The notes: generated from the letters alone by a model not told the origin. Positions 28,089 to 36,752 are shown, counted from the stretch's first letter. The stretch is DNA of 64,000 nt from Gilliamella sp. wkB178 (GCF_001690705.1 NZ_LZGK01000013.1:496001-560000), one strand, 5' to 3'. Numbers and translations: made by a program.

Positions 28089-29102
28089 ATGATTAAAAAA
28101 TTATTTTTATATGTTTTATTACCGCTCGCTATAGTGATCGGTGGTTCTATTGCTATTAGTTATTATTTTCTACATCAATTTTCTAAACAACCAATGCATG
28201 TGTCTGATGATAATCAAATGTTTATCTTGAAAAAAGGAACTTCATTGCATCAATTAGTGGTGCAGATTAAGCAAAATAATTTAATGGAAAAGGCTTATTT
28301 GCTTCCTTATTTATATAAGTTAGATCCATCATTAAGTTCGATTAAAGCGGGTACTTATCAATTACAACCACATATGACAGTTGAAGATTTTTTACAATTG
28401 TTGGTATCAGGCAAAGAAAGTAGTTTTTCGATTCAATTTGTTGAAGGTAAACGAGCCAAAGATTGGTTAGATGTACTTAAAAATACACCTTATGTTCAAC
28501 AAACATTAGCAGGGAAATCTGATGCAGAAATTGCTAAGTTATTAGGCATTGAAGGATCAATTGAAGGTTGGTTATCACCAAATACTTATCTTTATACTGC
28601 TGATACCACCGATATAAATATCTTAAAACGTGCTCACCGAACCATGCAAAGTAATTTGCAAAAAGTTTGGGATAATCGTGACAAGGATCTCCCTTATCAA
28701 ACACCATATGAATTGTTAATTATTGCTTCGATTATTGAAAAAGAAACTGGAATAAGTTCAGAAAGAGCTAGCGTGGCTTCAGTTTTTGTTAATCGTTTAA
28801 AAGCTAAAATCAAATTACAAACTGACCCAACCATTATTTATGGGTTAGGTGATAATTATACTGGCACCATCCGGCGTGCAGATTTAACTGATACTGAAAA
28901 CCCTTATAATACCTATGTTATTGAAGGACTACCACCAACACCGATAGCTATGCCAAGTTTGGCTTCATTAGAAGCGGCAGCTCATCCGGCTAAAACTAAT
29001 TATCTATTCTTTGTCGCCAATGGTAATGGTGGACATACGTTTTCGACCAATTATAGTAATCATCAACAAGCAGTTAATGAATATCGCAAAAATTCCAAAT
29101 AG
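28089..29102 (+). CDS. mltG: Endolytic murein transglycosylase MltG (YceG)
   Basis: Inner-membrane lytic transglycosylase that cuts nascent glycan strands and may set their length. It has 337 residues (E. coli 340). A single N-terminal helix (FLYVLLPLAIVIGGSIAISYYF) anchors the protein. A LysM-like segment follows (MFILKKGTSLHQLVVQI). The catalytic domain has LLIIASIIEKETG with the essential Glu, then ASVFVNRLKAKIKLQTDPTIIYGLG, YNTYVIEGLPPTPIAMPSLASLEAA and YLFFVANGNGGHTFS. It follows alr directly, not pabC as in E. coli. Terminator immediately after. Confidence 0.95.
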   Translation: MIKKLFLYVLLPLAIVIGGSIAISYYFLHQFSKQPMHVSDDNQMFILKKGTSLHQLVVQIKQNNLMEKAYLLPYLYKLDPSLSSIKAGTYQLQPHMTVEDFLQLLVSGKESSFSIQFVEGKRAKDWLDVLKNTPYVQQTLAGKSDAEIAKLLGIEGSIEGWLSPNTYLYTADTTDINILKRAHRTMQSNLQKVWDNRDKDLPYQTPYELLIIASIIEKETGISSERASVASVFVNRLKAKIKLQTDPTIIYGLGDNYTGTIRRADLTDTENPYNTYVIEGLPPTPIAMPSLASLEAAAHPAKTNYLFFVANGNGGHTFSTNYSNHQQAVNEYRKNSK

Positions 29103-29122
29103 AAATCTTATTGTGAATAGAT

Positions 29123-29156
29123 AAATTACCGCGTTTTTTGAACGCGGTAATTTTTT
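29123..29156. terminator. Bidirectional terminator mltG / fdhF
   Basis: Perfect 13-bp stem AAATTACCGCGTT / AACGCGGTAATTT with a 5-base loop and a T run; A/T runs flank both arms. It ends both converging genes. Confidence 0.9.
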
Positions 29157-29165
29157 GAGGGGCAT

Positions 29166-31325
29166 TTAGGCAACATGAGCCAATGTTCTTAAGCGATTTT
29201 TTAACTCGCTATAAAGAGTTTGTACGTGTTGTTCTGCCCATTTTTGATCTTCAATATGACTGACTTTAACTGCTGAGTATTTATATTCCGGAGTTTTAGA
29301 TACTGGATCAAGATGGTCTATAGTTAATTCATTACATGCTCCAACCCACCATTGGTAGGTCATATAAACCGAACCTTTGTTAACTCTAGGATTGATATTG
29401 GCACGAGTAATAATTTTACCTCGACGTGATTCTACATGAACTAATTCTTGATCTTCAATTCCCAAATAGTGAGCATCGTCAGGATGAATTTGTACATAAC
29501 CAGGTTCATCAGCTAGAGCCTGTAGAAAACGACAATTACCAGTCATTGAACGACAAGAATAATGACCCACTTCCCGTACAGTACAAAGCACCATAGGATA
29601 GTCTTCATTTACTTTATCTTTTGGTGGGATCCAGTCGGCAGTGGTAAGTAAACCTTTACCATTAGGACGGTCAAATTTATTGCCTGCATATAGATATTGT
29701 GAGCCAGGATGATCTTCAGTTGGACATGGCCATTGAACATAGCCGAGTCCAGCTAATTTTTCATAAGTTACACCTTTATACATATCACATAAAGAACGTA
29801 ATTCATCCCAAATTTCCTTAGTGTTATTGTAATGCATTGGGTATCCCAATTTAGTGGCAATTAAACTTATAATTTCCCAATCAACTTTAACATTACCTGA
29901 TGGTTCGACTGCTTTTTCAAAATGTTGGAAACCACGGTCAGCACTAGAATAAACACCTTCATGTTCTCCCCATGAAGTAGCAGGGAGTATAACATCTGCT
30001 TCAGCGGCAGTTTTAGTCATAAAGATATCTTGCACAATTAAAAAATCAACTTGTTTAAACGCTTTGCGTAATTCGGATAAGTCAGGATCAGTTTGTAATG
30101 GATCTTCACCTAAAATATAATAACCCCTAACTTTGCCTTCCAAAATACGATGCGGAACTTCAGTAATGGTACAACCTGGGTTATCTGGTAAGGATTCAAC
30201 GTTCCAAGCTTCAGCAAATTTTTTACGTACATTAGCATCATTAACACTCTGATAACCTGGGAATACATTTGGTGTAGAGCCCATATCACAGGCACCTTGA
30301 ACATTATTTTGACCACGCACTGGTCCAACTCCAACATTTGGTCGGCCTAGATTACCAGTAATTAGTGCCATACTAGATAAGCCTTTAATTACATCAGTAC
30401 ATTGGCCCCATTGTGTAACGCCCATCCCCCAAAGAATGGTTGCAGCCGGAGACTGTCCATACATATAAGCTGCTTCACGAATTTGTGCGGCACTTAAGCC
30501 TGTAATTTCTTCAACTGATTCAGGAGTATACCTATCGACTATAGCTTTAAGTTCATCAAAGCCTTCGGTATGTTGGGCAACATAATCTGGCTTGTATAGA
30601 TTTTCATTGATAAGTACATTCAAAAAGGCGTTCACTAATGCCATATTACTACCATTTTTAAGTGGTAGCCAAAGATCGGCGATACGTGCTGTTTCAATAT
30701 AGCGAGGATCGCAAACAATAATTTTAGCGCCTTTCTGTTTAGCTTTGACAATTCGTCGAGCCACAATTGGGTGAGAATCGGCAGGATTATAACCAAAGAC
30801 TAATATACATTTAGTATCTTCAATTTCTACTATTGAATTACTCATTGCGCCGTTACCTAAAGTAACTTGCAATGCTGCCACTGAAGGACCATGACAAACA
30901 CGAGCACAACAGTCAACATTGTTGGTACCAATTACTGCTCGTGCAAATTTTTGCATTACATAATTGGTTTCATTACCGGTTCCACGTGATGAACCGGTCA
31001 ACATAATTGAATCTGGTCCATATTTAGATTTAATGTCTGCTAAGCGAGTGGCTACATAATCTATAGCTTCATCCCAGCTTACTTCTTCAAAGTCACCACC
31101 TTTTTGACGGCGGATCATTGGTGTTTTAAGGCGAGGTGTTAAAATTTTGGTATCATTTAAAAAATCCCAACCATAATAACCTTTTAAACAAAGTTCACCT
31201 TGGTTAGTTAAGCCATTTGCTGCTTCAGCTGCAATGACTTTATTATCTTCAACTACTAAATTGATCTTACAGCCCGACGCGCAGTACGGGCAAACGGTTA
31301 AAGCTTTCTTTATATTATGCTCCAT
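29166..31325 (-). CDS. fdhF: Formate dehydrogenase H-type molybdoenzyme with Cys in place of selenocysteine
   Basis: Bis-MGD molybdenum enzyme oxidising formate to CO2, cytoplasmic, 719 residues (E. coli FDH-H 715). The N-terminal 4Fe-4S cluster Cys are at 12, 15, 19 and 46 (CPYCASGC ... LCLKGY). The active-site motif reads NNVDCCARVCHGPSVA. Where E. coli has selenocysteine (ARVUHGPS, encoded by TGA), codon 144 is TGT at 30894-30896, so no recoding is needed. His145 follows. GVTQWGQCTD, RGQNNVQGACDMG and the C-terminal MGD-binding domain are intact. GGAGG lies 7 bases before the ATG. No hydrogenase or electron-carrier genes are adjacent, so partners must lie elsewhere. Upstream is a long gap with an FNR box. 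Confidence 0.95.
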   Translation of the reverse strand: MEHNIKKALTVCPYCASGCKINLVVEDNKVIAAEAANGLTNQGELCLKGYYGWDFLNDTKILTPRLKTPMIRRQKGGDFEEVSWDEAIDYVATRLADIKSKYGPDSIMLTGSSRGTGNETNYVMQKFARAVIGTNNVDCCARVCHGPSVAALQVTLGNGAMSNSIVEIEDTKCILVFGYNPADSHPIVARRIVKAKQKGAKIIVCDPRYIETARIADLWLPLKNGSNMALVNAFLNVLINENLYKPDYVAQHTEGFDELKAIVDRYTPESVEEITGLSAAQIREAAYMYGQSPAATILWGMGVTQWGQCTDVIKGLSSMALITGNLGRPNVGVGPVRGQNNVQGACDMGSTPNVFPGYQSVNDANVRKKFAEAWNVESLPDNPGCTITEVPHRILEGKVRGYYILGEDPLQTDPDLSELRKAFKQVDFLIVQDIFMTKTAAEADVILPATSWGEHEGVYSSADRGFQHFEKAVEPSGNVKVDWEIISLIATKLGYPMHYNNTKEIWDELRSLCDMYKGVTYEKLAGLGYVQWPCPTEDHPGSQYLYAGNKFDRPNGKGLLTTADWIPPKDKVNEDYPMVLCTVREVGHYSCRSMTGNCRFLQALADEPGYVQIHPDDAHYLGIEDQELVHVESRRGKIITRANINPRVNKGSVYMTYQWWVGACNELTIDHLDPVSKTPEYKYSAVKVSHIEDQKWAEQHVQTLYSELKNRLRTLAHVA

Positions 31326-31986
31326 TGTTTATATCCTCCAAGTTTTTTAGATGGAATATATATTTTTATTATTATCGTTTTAATGTATGCCTGTTATAAG
31401 AAACTAGCAACAATTTCAACGTTAAAATGAGGTCTGTTTAACATTTTTATTTCTAATTTTATTATTGTGGATCAATTTATTTATGCTATGGAAGTGAAGA
31501 TTATTAGTTGATAGATTAACAGCAGCAATTTTATAGATTTGCAAATCAGATGAAAAATAGGGTATTTATAATAAGAAATGGCGTTTTAATATGGCAATCA
31601 TAAAAAATATGTAAAAGAAATAGCAAGAAAGCCAACTAATCCATTAGAATGGCCTTCCTACTAAAATTGTTATAATAGTAAAGCTTAAGTAATTATTTTT
31701 TATAGTCAAAGCTTAAAACTTAGGCATATTATAAATATATTTAATAATATTTAAATATTTAAAAAATAATAATATTTAATTTATAACAACTTATCTAATT
31801 GATAATCATTTCGCTTTATTTATTTTTTATAAAAAATATCAAATTATTTTGATTTTTATCAAATTTATGTTAAGTGGTCTATTTGCTCAATAAATAACCT
31901 TCACACTATAATTTTATATTAAAACACATATAAAAAATTAAAAATTTTCACAAGAAAACTTATCGATTTTTATTCTGCTTACGAAA
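31326..31986. other. 661-base gene-free AT-rich region between fdhF and ampD-yqcC
   Basis: No open frame with a plausible ribosome site is seen. Contents: the fdhF ribosome site at the left, a partly paired hairpin at 31628-31656 whose minus-strand copy is followed by a pyrimidine-rich stretch, a perfect FNR box at 31849-31862, and otherwise low-complexity A/T. It may contain a small RNA gene or a long fdhF leader. No sigma-54 promoter of the E. coli fdhF kind was found. Confidence 0.45.
31849..31862. promoter_or_regulatory. Perfect FNR-type box
   Basis: TTGATTTTTATCAA is an exact match to TTGAT-N4-ATCAA. It is symmetric, so it could drive transcription either way. The nearest gene start on the minus strand (fdhF) is about 520 bases away, unusually far. 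Confidence 0.6.
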
Positions 31987-32853
31987 TTAATCTTTAACCG
32001 CGGATAAATCATCCAATTGTTCAATCAACTGTAATAATTGAGCAATTTCATAATTTTGTTCTTTGAAAGCTTCTTCAAAGTAAGGATGCAAAGCAAACCC
32101 TTGAGGTAAATTAGCATTAGCATCAATCAATGCCCACATTCGGGGAATAAAAATCCATTGCAGCCATTCATTAGCTTCCATAGTATCAATAGCAAAAGGT
32201 TCTTTACTTAAAAAGGCATCGGCTTGGGGTGGTGTCATTTGCCATAAGCTGATTCTTTGCATTTCATCTTCAATTTGTTTGAGTTGCAAAGCAATTGAAT
32301 CAGTTTGTTTTTTTTTATTAAGCAATTGATTATAGTACTGCCAATCAAAGCAAGGACCAGGATCTGTTTTGCGTTCAGGAGCAATATCGCTATGGCCAGT
32401 AATATCAGTAATAGGATAATATTGTTGCAACAACAAGGTTATGGTTGCTAATTGTTGATATTGTAATTCGGTAAAATCTTCGCTATCACAACCTTCTAAC
32501 TCTATACCAATGGAAAAATCATTACAATTTTCTTGACCATTAAACTCAGATTTACCTGCATGCCAAGCACGTTTATCAAAAGCTACAAATTGAATTATTT
32601 CACCATCACGACGAATAAAAAGATGGCTTGATACTTGTAGTTGATAAATAGTAGCAAAATAAGGATCGGCTTTCGGGTCGAGTTTACCAGTAAATAATTG
32701 TTCCACATAGGGGCCACCATATTGATTAGGTGGTAAACTAATATTGTGGATCACCAGTAACGAAATTGCTTGCCCTTGAGGGCGTTCATTATAAAAAGGT
32801 GAAATAACCTGTTTTACATTTTGTAACCAACCATTAACAATTTTAAACGCCAT
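31987..32853 (-). CDS. ampD: AmpD-YqcC fusion: anhydro-muramyl amidase with a C-terminal DUF446 domain
   Basis: Residues 1-180 are a full AmpD, the cytoplasmic zinc amidase that removes the peptide from 1,6-anhydroMurNAc in cell-wall recycling. The zinc ligands are His36 (VIHNIS), His154 (ITGHSDI) and Asp164 (KTDPGPCFDW), beside RAWHAGKS and SIGIELEG. E. coli AmpD ends near residue 183. Here the frame continues for about 105 residues that read like YqcC (DUF446): QLKQIEDEMQRISLW, then FAIDTMEANEWLQWIFIPRM and GFALHPYFEEAF, against DTMEPLEWLQWVLIPRM in E. coli YqcC. No frameshift or stop separates the parts. In E. coli yqcC is a separate gene beside truC, and ampD is followed by ampE, absent here. 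Divergent from the pilin gene, as in Haemophilus. Confidence 0.88.
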   Translation of the reverse strand: MAFKIVNGWLQNVKQVISPFYNERPQGQAISLLVIHNISLPPNQYGGPYVEQLFTGKLDPKADPYFATIYQLQVSSHLFIRRDGEIIQFVAFDKRAWHAGKSEFNGQENCNDFSIGIELEGCDSEDFTELQYQQLATITLLLQQYYPITDITGHSDIAPERKTDPGPCFDWQYYNQLLNKKKQTDSIALQLKQIEDEMQRISLWQMTPPQADAFLSKEPFAIDTMEANEWLQWIFIPRMWALIDANANLPQGFALHPYFEEAFKEQNYEIAQLLQLIEQLDDLSAVKD

Positions 32854-32902
32854 GTTGACTCCGACTTATTATAATTAATCGATTTTTTAATCTGCTTATT
32901 TC

Positions 32903-32918
32903 TGCGACATATTTCACA
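32903..32918. promoter_or_regulatory. CRP-S-like site (competence/pilus regulon type)
   Basis: TGCGACATATTTCACA: the left half TGCGA is the CRP-S form that needs Sxy/TfoX with CRP, the right half TCACA is the ordinary CRP half-site, and the spacing is the required 6 bases. It lies in the divergent ampD-pilin region, about 145 bases before the pilin start. Confidence 0.5.
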
Positions 32919-33060
32919 ATTATGCACAAGCTTGAGCGAGTTACTTAAGAACTTTTATAACCCACTTTCCAATTTTCTAATTCTAACATTATTCCATCTT
33001 TTGCTTTTGCTATAAAGTCACTTGTGTTACCTCATTTAACCTAATTTATCGAGAAAATAT

Positions 33061-33492
33061 ATGACTACTCAATCTGGATTTACCTTATTTGAACTTATGA
33101 TAGCGATTATTGTGATTGCCATTTTGACAGCGATTGGTTTACCTGCCTATCAAGGATATGTCAAGAAAGCCGCGATGACCGATATGTTACAAACCATGAC
33201 TTCATATAAAACCGCTATCGAAATTTGCGCGATTGAACAAGGTGTGCTTACCAATTGTAATAATGGCAGTAATGGTATACCGACATCTAAATCAACTAAC
33301 TATGTAACTTCAGTCACTGTAGCTGGTGGGGTAATCACTTTAGTTGGTCGTAATGCTTTAGTAGGGTTAACCACAACCTTAACACCAACAGTAAACGCTA
33401 CAGATGGCAATTTAGATTGGAGCCGTACTTGTGTAACATCCCCAGTTGATGCAAGTTTAACTAGTGCTTGTGAAGATATTTTCAAATTTTAA
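33061..33492 (+). CDS. Type IV major pilin (PilA/PpdD family)
   Basis: Prepilin of 143 residues. A short 6-residue leader, MTTQSG, ends in the Gly before the processing site, followed by FTLFELMIAIIVIAILTAIGLPAYQGYVKKA. The mature N-terminal residue is Phe and Glu is at mature position 5, as needed for processing and assembly. The globular part has two Cys pairs, near the middle (EICAIEQGVLTNC) and at the C-terminus (TCVTSPVDASLTSAC), the latter the usual D-region disulfide. First gene of a pilA-pilB-pilC-pilD operon; in Pasteurellaceae this cluster serves DNA uptake. A CRP-S-like site lies upstream. Confidence 0.93.
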   Translation: MTTQSGFTLFELMIAIIVIAILTAIGLPAYQGYVKKAAMTDMLQTMTSYKTAIEICAIEQGVLTNCNNGSNGIPTSKSTNYVTSVTVAGGVITLVGRNALVGLTTTLTPTVNATDGNLDWSRTCVTSPVDASLTSACEDIFKF

Positions 33493-33524
33493 TCAAATAA
33501 TATTTATTTAACTAAGGTTGATAT

Positions 33525-34634
33525 ATGCAAGAAGATCAACTCGTCGATAGTATTGATAAGATATTGTTAGATGCATTAGTAAAACGAGCTTCGGACATTC
33601 ACTTTGAACCTTATCAACACAGCTACCGAATCCGTATGCGTATCGATGGTGTCTTACAAGATATGTTGGCACCTCCACTTACGTTAGCCAAACAAATCGC
33701 CGCTCGATTAAAAATTATGGCAAAGTTAAATATTGCCGAACAAAGATTACCGCAAGATGGTCAATTAGTCATTGAAAATTATGCGATGCGTATCGCAACC
33801 TTACCGGTGATCAATGGTGAAAAAATTGTTTTGAGGGTTATGGATAATCATCAAAACCAACTTACCATTGAAGATTTGGGATTAACCGAGCAACATTTAG
33901 CTATTTTTTATAAAACTCTAAATAACCCACAGGGTTTGATTTTGGTAACGGGACCAACTGGCAGTGGTAAAACGATTACTTTGTATAGTGGGTTAAAAAT
34001 ATTGAATCAAACTGAGCGCAATATTTGTAGTGTGGAAGATCCAATTGAAATTCCATTAGAAGGTATCAACCAAACTCCGGTTAACCTAAAGGCTGGATTA
34101 ACGTTTGCGGTAATATTACGAGCCTTTTTAAGGCAAGATCCGGATGTCATGATGATAGGGGAGATTCGTGACAAAGAAACTGCTGAAATCGCTATTCAAG
34201 CAGCACAAACTGGGCATTTGGTTTTATCAACTTTACATACTAATTCAAGTATTGAAGCAATCACGCGATTAAATCAGATGGGTATTGAAAATTACCTATT
34301 GGCTTCAAGTTTAAAATTAGTCATAGCCCAACGGCTAGTGCGTAAACTTTGTCCACACTGTAAAGTTGTCGCGAGCGAACTTATAATGCTTGATCAACAG
34401 TTAGTACCTCATTTCATTGCTATGGGTTGTAATTACTGTATTGGTGGTTATCAAGGTAGAGTCGGTTTGTATGAATTATTAGTCATCACCCCAGCAATTC
34501 AGCAGCAAATAGCCAATCATCAAATAATTACTCCAATCAATATGATTTCACTACAAACTACTGGCAAAGATTTAGTCAAACAAGGTGTTACTTCGTTTGC
34601 TGAGTTACAGAGGGTATTGGGTGATTTGCTATGA
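33525..34634 (+). CDS. Type IV pilus assembly ATPase PilB/HofB, short form
   Basis: Hexameric cytoplasmic ATPase that drives pilus extension. All catalytic parts are present in 369 residues. ALVKRASDIHFEPY starts the N2 domain. Walker A GPTGSGKT is at 143-150. The Asp and His boxes are in IGEIRDKETAEIAIQAAQTGHLVLSTLHTN. A tetracysteine zinc motif, CPHC ... CNYC, is followed by GGYQGRVGLYELL. It is about 90 residues shorter than E. coli HofB or Haemophilus PilB because the N-terminal N1 region is missing. Only 32 bases separate it from the pilin stop, leaving no room for more coding sequence. Overlaps pilC by 4 bases. Confidence 0.93.
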   Translation: MQEDQLVDSIDKILLDALVKRASDIHFEPYQHSYRIRMRIDGVLQDMLAPPLTLAKQIAARLKIMAKLNIAEQRLPQDGQLVIENYAMRIATLPVINGEKIVLRVMDNHQNQLTIEDLGLTEQHLAIFYKTLNNPQGLILVTGPTGSGKTITLYSGLKILNQTERNICSVEDPIEIPLEGINQTPVNLKAGLTFAVILRAFLRQDPDVMMIGEIRDKETAEIAIQAAQTGHLVLSTLHTNSSIEAITRLNQMGIENYLLASSLKLVIAQRLVRKLCPHCKVVASELIMLDQQLVPHFIAMGCNYCIGGYQGRVGLYELLVITPAIQQQIANHQIITPINMISLQTTGKDLVKQGVTSFAELQRVLGDLL

Positions 34635-35806
34635 AGAGACTTTATTTTTGGTATGATGCCGATTTTAGTCAACATAAAATAATAGCAACCTCGCCACAGA
34701 ATGCTAAAAAGCAAATATTATTACAAGGTAATGTTGCGATCAGAATCAAATCAGGTAAGCGCATTAGCACCCACAGTTTTAATCGTTCCGAATTATTAAT
34801 CGTTACTCGTCAATTAGCTACTATGTTAAAGGCCGGATTGTCGATAGTTGATAGTTTACATCTAGTTGTTGATGAGCATCCGCAACCACACTGGCAATAC
34901 TTACTGGCGGAAATTGAACGTCAAATTAGCACAGGTGAACCTTTGTCGCAAGTACTATTGCAACACCAAACCATCTTCCCAATGCTTTATTGTGAAATTA
35001 TTGCTACCGGGGAATTAACAGGTCAACTTGATGAAAGTTTCGAACAATTAGCCAGCCAGCTAGAAAAATCAATTCAATTGCATAAACGCATTAAAAAGGC
35101 TCTACGTTATCCAGTTTTTTTATTATCGGTATCAATTATTGTTATGTTGGTGATGTTATTATTTGTATTACCTAAATTTTCGGATATCTATCGAGATTTT
35201 GATGCCCAACTACCGGTTTTCACTCAATGTTTGATTGATTTATCCGGTTATTTACAAAAAAATTGGTTAATCTTAATGATAATTATTTGTTTGAGTTATC
35301 TAGCCTATCAGCGGTATTTAAAACTACGTTACCGGACTAAAATTGATTATTGGTTAATAAAACTGCCACTGTTTGGTAAAATTATTCAAACTAATTGTTT
35401 GACACAAATTTTCCAAACTCTGACGATTACCCAACAAGCTGGCATTCCACTATTAACAGGTTTAACTGCTGCTGCAAATACTGCCTACAATAGTCATTAT
35501 CGTTACAATATTAAGCAAATGATCAGCAAAATTGAACAAGGGCATAGTTTTAGTTATGCTTTGAATCAACAAATATTGTTCCCAAACTTATGTAGTCAAT
35601 TGATTAGAGCCGGTGAAGAATCGGGAACATTAGATTTAATGTTATCTAGATTGGCTAATTATTATCAAGAACAAAACCAAGGGTTAACCGATAATCTGTC
35701 ACAAGCTTTTGAACCATTATTAATGCTGATATTAGCTTTAATTATTGGGGGATTAATAATAGCAATGTACCTACCAATCTTACAACTTGGCGATGTGATC
35801 CATTAA
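34631..35806 (+). CDS. Type IV pilus inner-membrane platform protein PilC/HofC
   Basis: GspF/PilC family, 391 residues, the platform on which PilB turns. Two GspF domains are visible: the first from FNRSELLIVTRQLATMLKAGLSIVDSLHLV with IFPMLYCEIIATGELTGQLDESFEQLASQLE, the second from LTQIFQTLTITQQAGIPLLTGLTAAA with LFPNLCSQLIRAGEESGTLDLMLSRLANYY. Each is followed by transmembrane segments (about 168-192, 210-230 and 362-385). Start overlaps the pilB stop (ATGA); the stop overlaps the pilD start by one base, so the operon is translationally coupled. Confidence 0.94.
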   Translation: MKRLYFWYDADFSQHKIIATSPQNAKKQILLQGNVAIRIKSGKRISTHSFNRSELLIVTRQLATMLKAGLSIVDSLHLVVDEHPQPHWQYLLAEIERQISTGEPLSQVLLQHQTIFPMLYCEIIATGELTGQLDESFEQLASQLEKSIQLHKRIKKALRYPVFLLSVSIIVMLVMLLFVLPKFSDIYRDFDAQLPVFTQCLIDLSGYLQKNWLILMIIICLSYLAYQRYLKLRYRTKIDYWLIKLPLFGKIIQTNCLTQIFQTLTITQQAGIPLLTGLTAAANTAYNSHYRYNIKQMISKIEQGHSFSYALNQQILFPNLCSQLIRAGEESGTLDLMLSRLANYYQEQNQGLTDNLSQAFEPLLMLILALIIGGLIIAMYLPILQLGDVIH

Positions 35807-36555
35807 TGATAATGATAATTGCTTGTTTAGGAATTTGCCTTGGTAGTTTTATCAATGTTGCTTATTATCGGTTTTCACCCTCACAAACGGTACAACAGTA
35901 TTTGTTGGCTATCACGATTGAACGTTCCAGTTGTCCTTTTTGCCGAACTAAGCTAGCTGCATGGCAATTAATCCCTATTATTTCATGGTTGATTTTAAAT
36001 CGGCGTTGTTATTACTGTCATGCTCGGATTGCTTATCAATATTTGATTTTAGAATTAACAATGGGCACATTGTTTACGCTAATTTTTATGGATCAAGGTA
36101 TTAACGGTCATAGTATCATATTAATGATTTTTGCTAGTTATTTTGTGCTGTTAGCCTTAATTGATTTTAATTATTATTTACTACCTGATTTTTTTACCCA
36201 ACCATTAATGTGGTTAGGGCTGATAAGTGCCTATTTTGAATTATCGGGTATCACCATTAAATCGGCATTAACCGGTATTTTGTGTGGCTACCTGTTACTA
36301 AAAATTCCCGCTTTAATATTTTATTTGCTTACTCAAAAGCATGGTTTAGGGCAGGGAGATGTAAAACTATTAGCTGCAATCGGAGCTTGGTTGCCCTATG
36401 AAAAATTACTATTATTATTAGTATTGGCATCATCAATCGGTATAGTTTATTACTTATATTTAAAGTATGTTTTAAAGCGGCAATCATTAACCATCATCCC
36501 CTTTGGGCCTTGTTTACTCACTTCAGGATATTTAATTTATTATTTTGTTTTCTAG
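35806..36555 (+). CDS. Prepilin peptidase / N-methyltransferase PilD
   Basis: Integral membrane aspartic protease that removes the pilin leader and methylates the new N-terminus. It has 249 residues, at the short end of the family. The zinc-type Cys pairs are C43/C46 (CPFC) and C68/C71 (CYYC). The catalytic Asp residues are Asp120 in LALIDFN and Asp185 in LGQGDVKLLA, the GxGD-type motif. It begins directly in the first helix with CLGICLGSFINVAYYR. Its position after pilC completes a pilABCD set like that of Haemophilus. Confidence 0.94.
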   Translation: MIMIIACLGICLGSFINVAYYRFSPSQTVQQYLLAITIERSSCPFCRTKLAAWQLIPIISWLILNRRCYYCHARIAYQYLILELTMGTLFTLIFMDQGINGHSIILMIFASYFVLLALIDFNYYLLPDFFTQPLMWLGLISAYFELSGITIKSALTGILCGYLLLKIPALIFYLLTQKHGLGQGDVKLLAAIGAWLPYEKLLLLLVLASSIGIVYYLYLKYVLKRQSLTIIPFGPCLLTSGYLIYYFVF

Positions 36556-36639
36556 TTCTAGCTGGGCAACATCTTTATTAATAAACATATTATAACTGGC
36601 AGCAAAGCCAATTTATTTTATAAAACCTTGTATATAACC

Positions 36640-36674
36640 AAAATAACTAACAATTATGAAAATAGTTATTTTTA
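36640..36674 (+). terminator. AT-rich hairpin after the pil operon
   Basis: Ten-bp stem AAAATAACTA / TAGTTATTTT with a 13-base loop and trailing T. A second small hairpin, ACCGC/GCGGT, follows at 36679-36693. Probably ends the pil transcript; stem stability is low. Confidence 0.45.
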
Positions 36675-36752
36675 TCCAACCGCAAATAGCGGTATAGTTA
36701 CTATCAATATGGTTATCAACTCATAGTTAAGTAATAAACTAAGGAATTAATA

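Noticed and set aside
31326-31500. Sigma-54/FhlA-type promoter for fdhF
   Set aside because: No GG-N10-GC element in the TGGCAC/TTGCA form was seen on the minus strand before fdhF.
32920-32928. TTATGCACA resembling a DnaA box in the ampD-pilin region
   Set aside because: A single 9-mer match without further boxes, AT-rich unwinding repeats or replication genes; expected by chance in a window this long.
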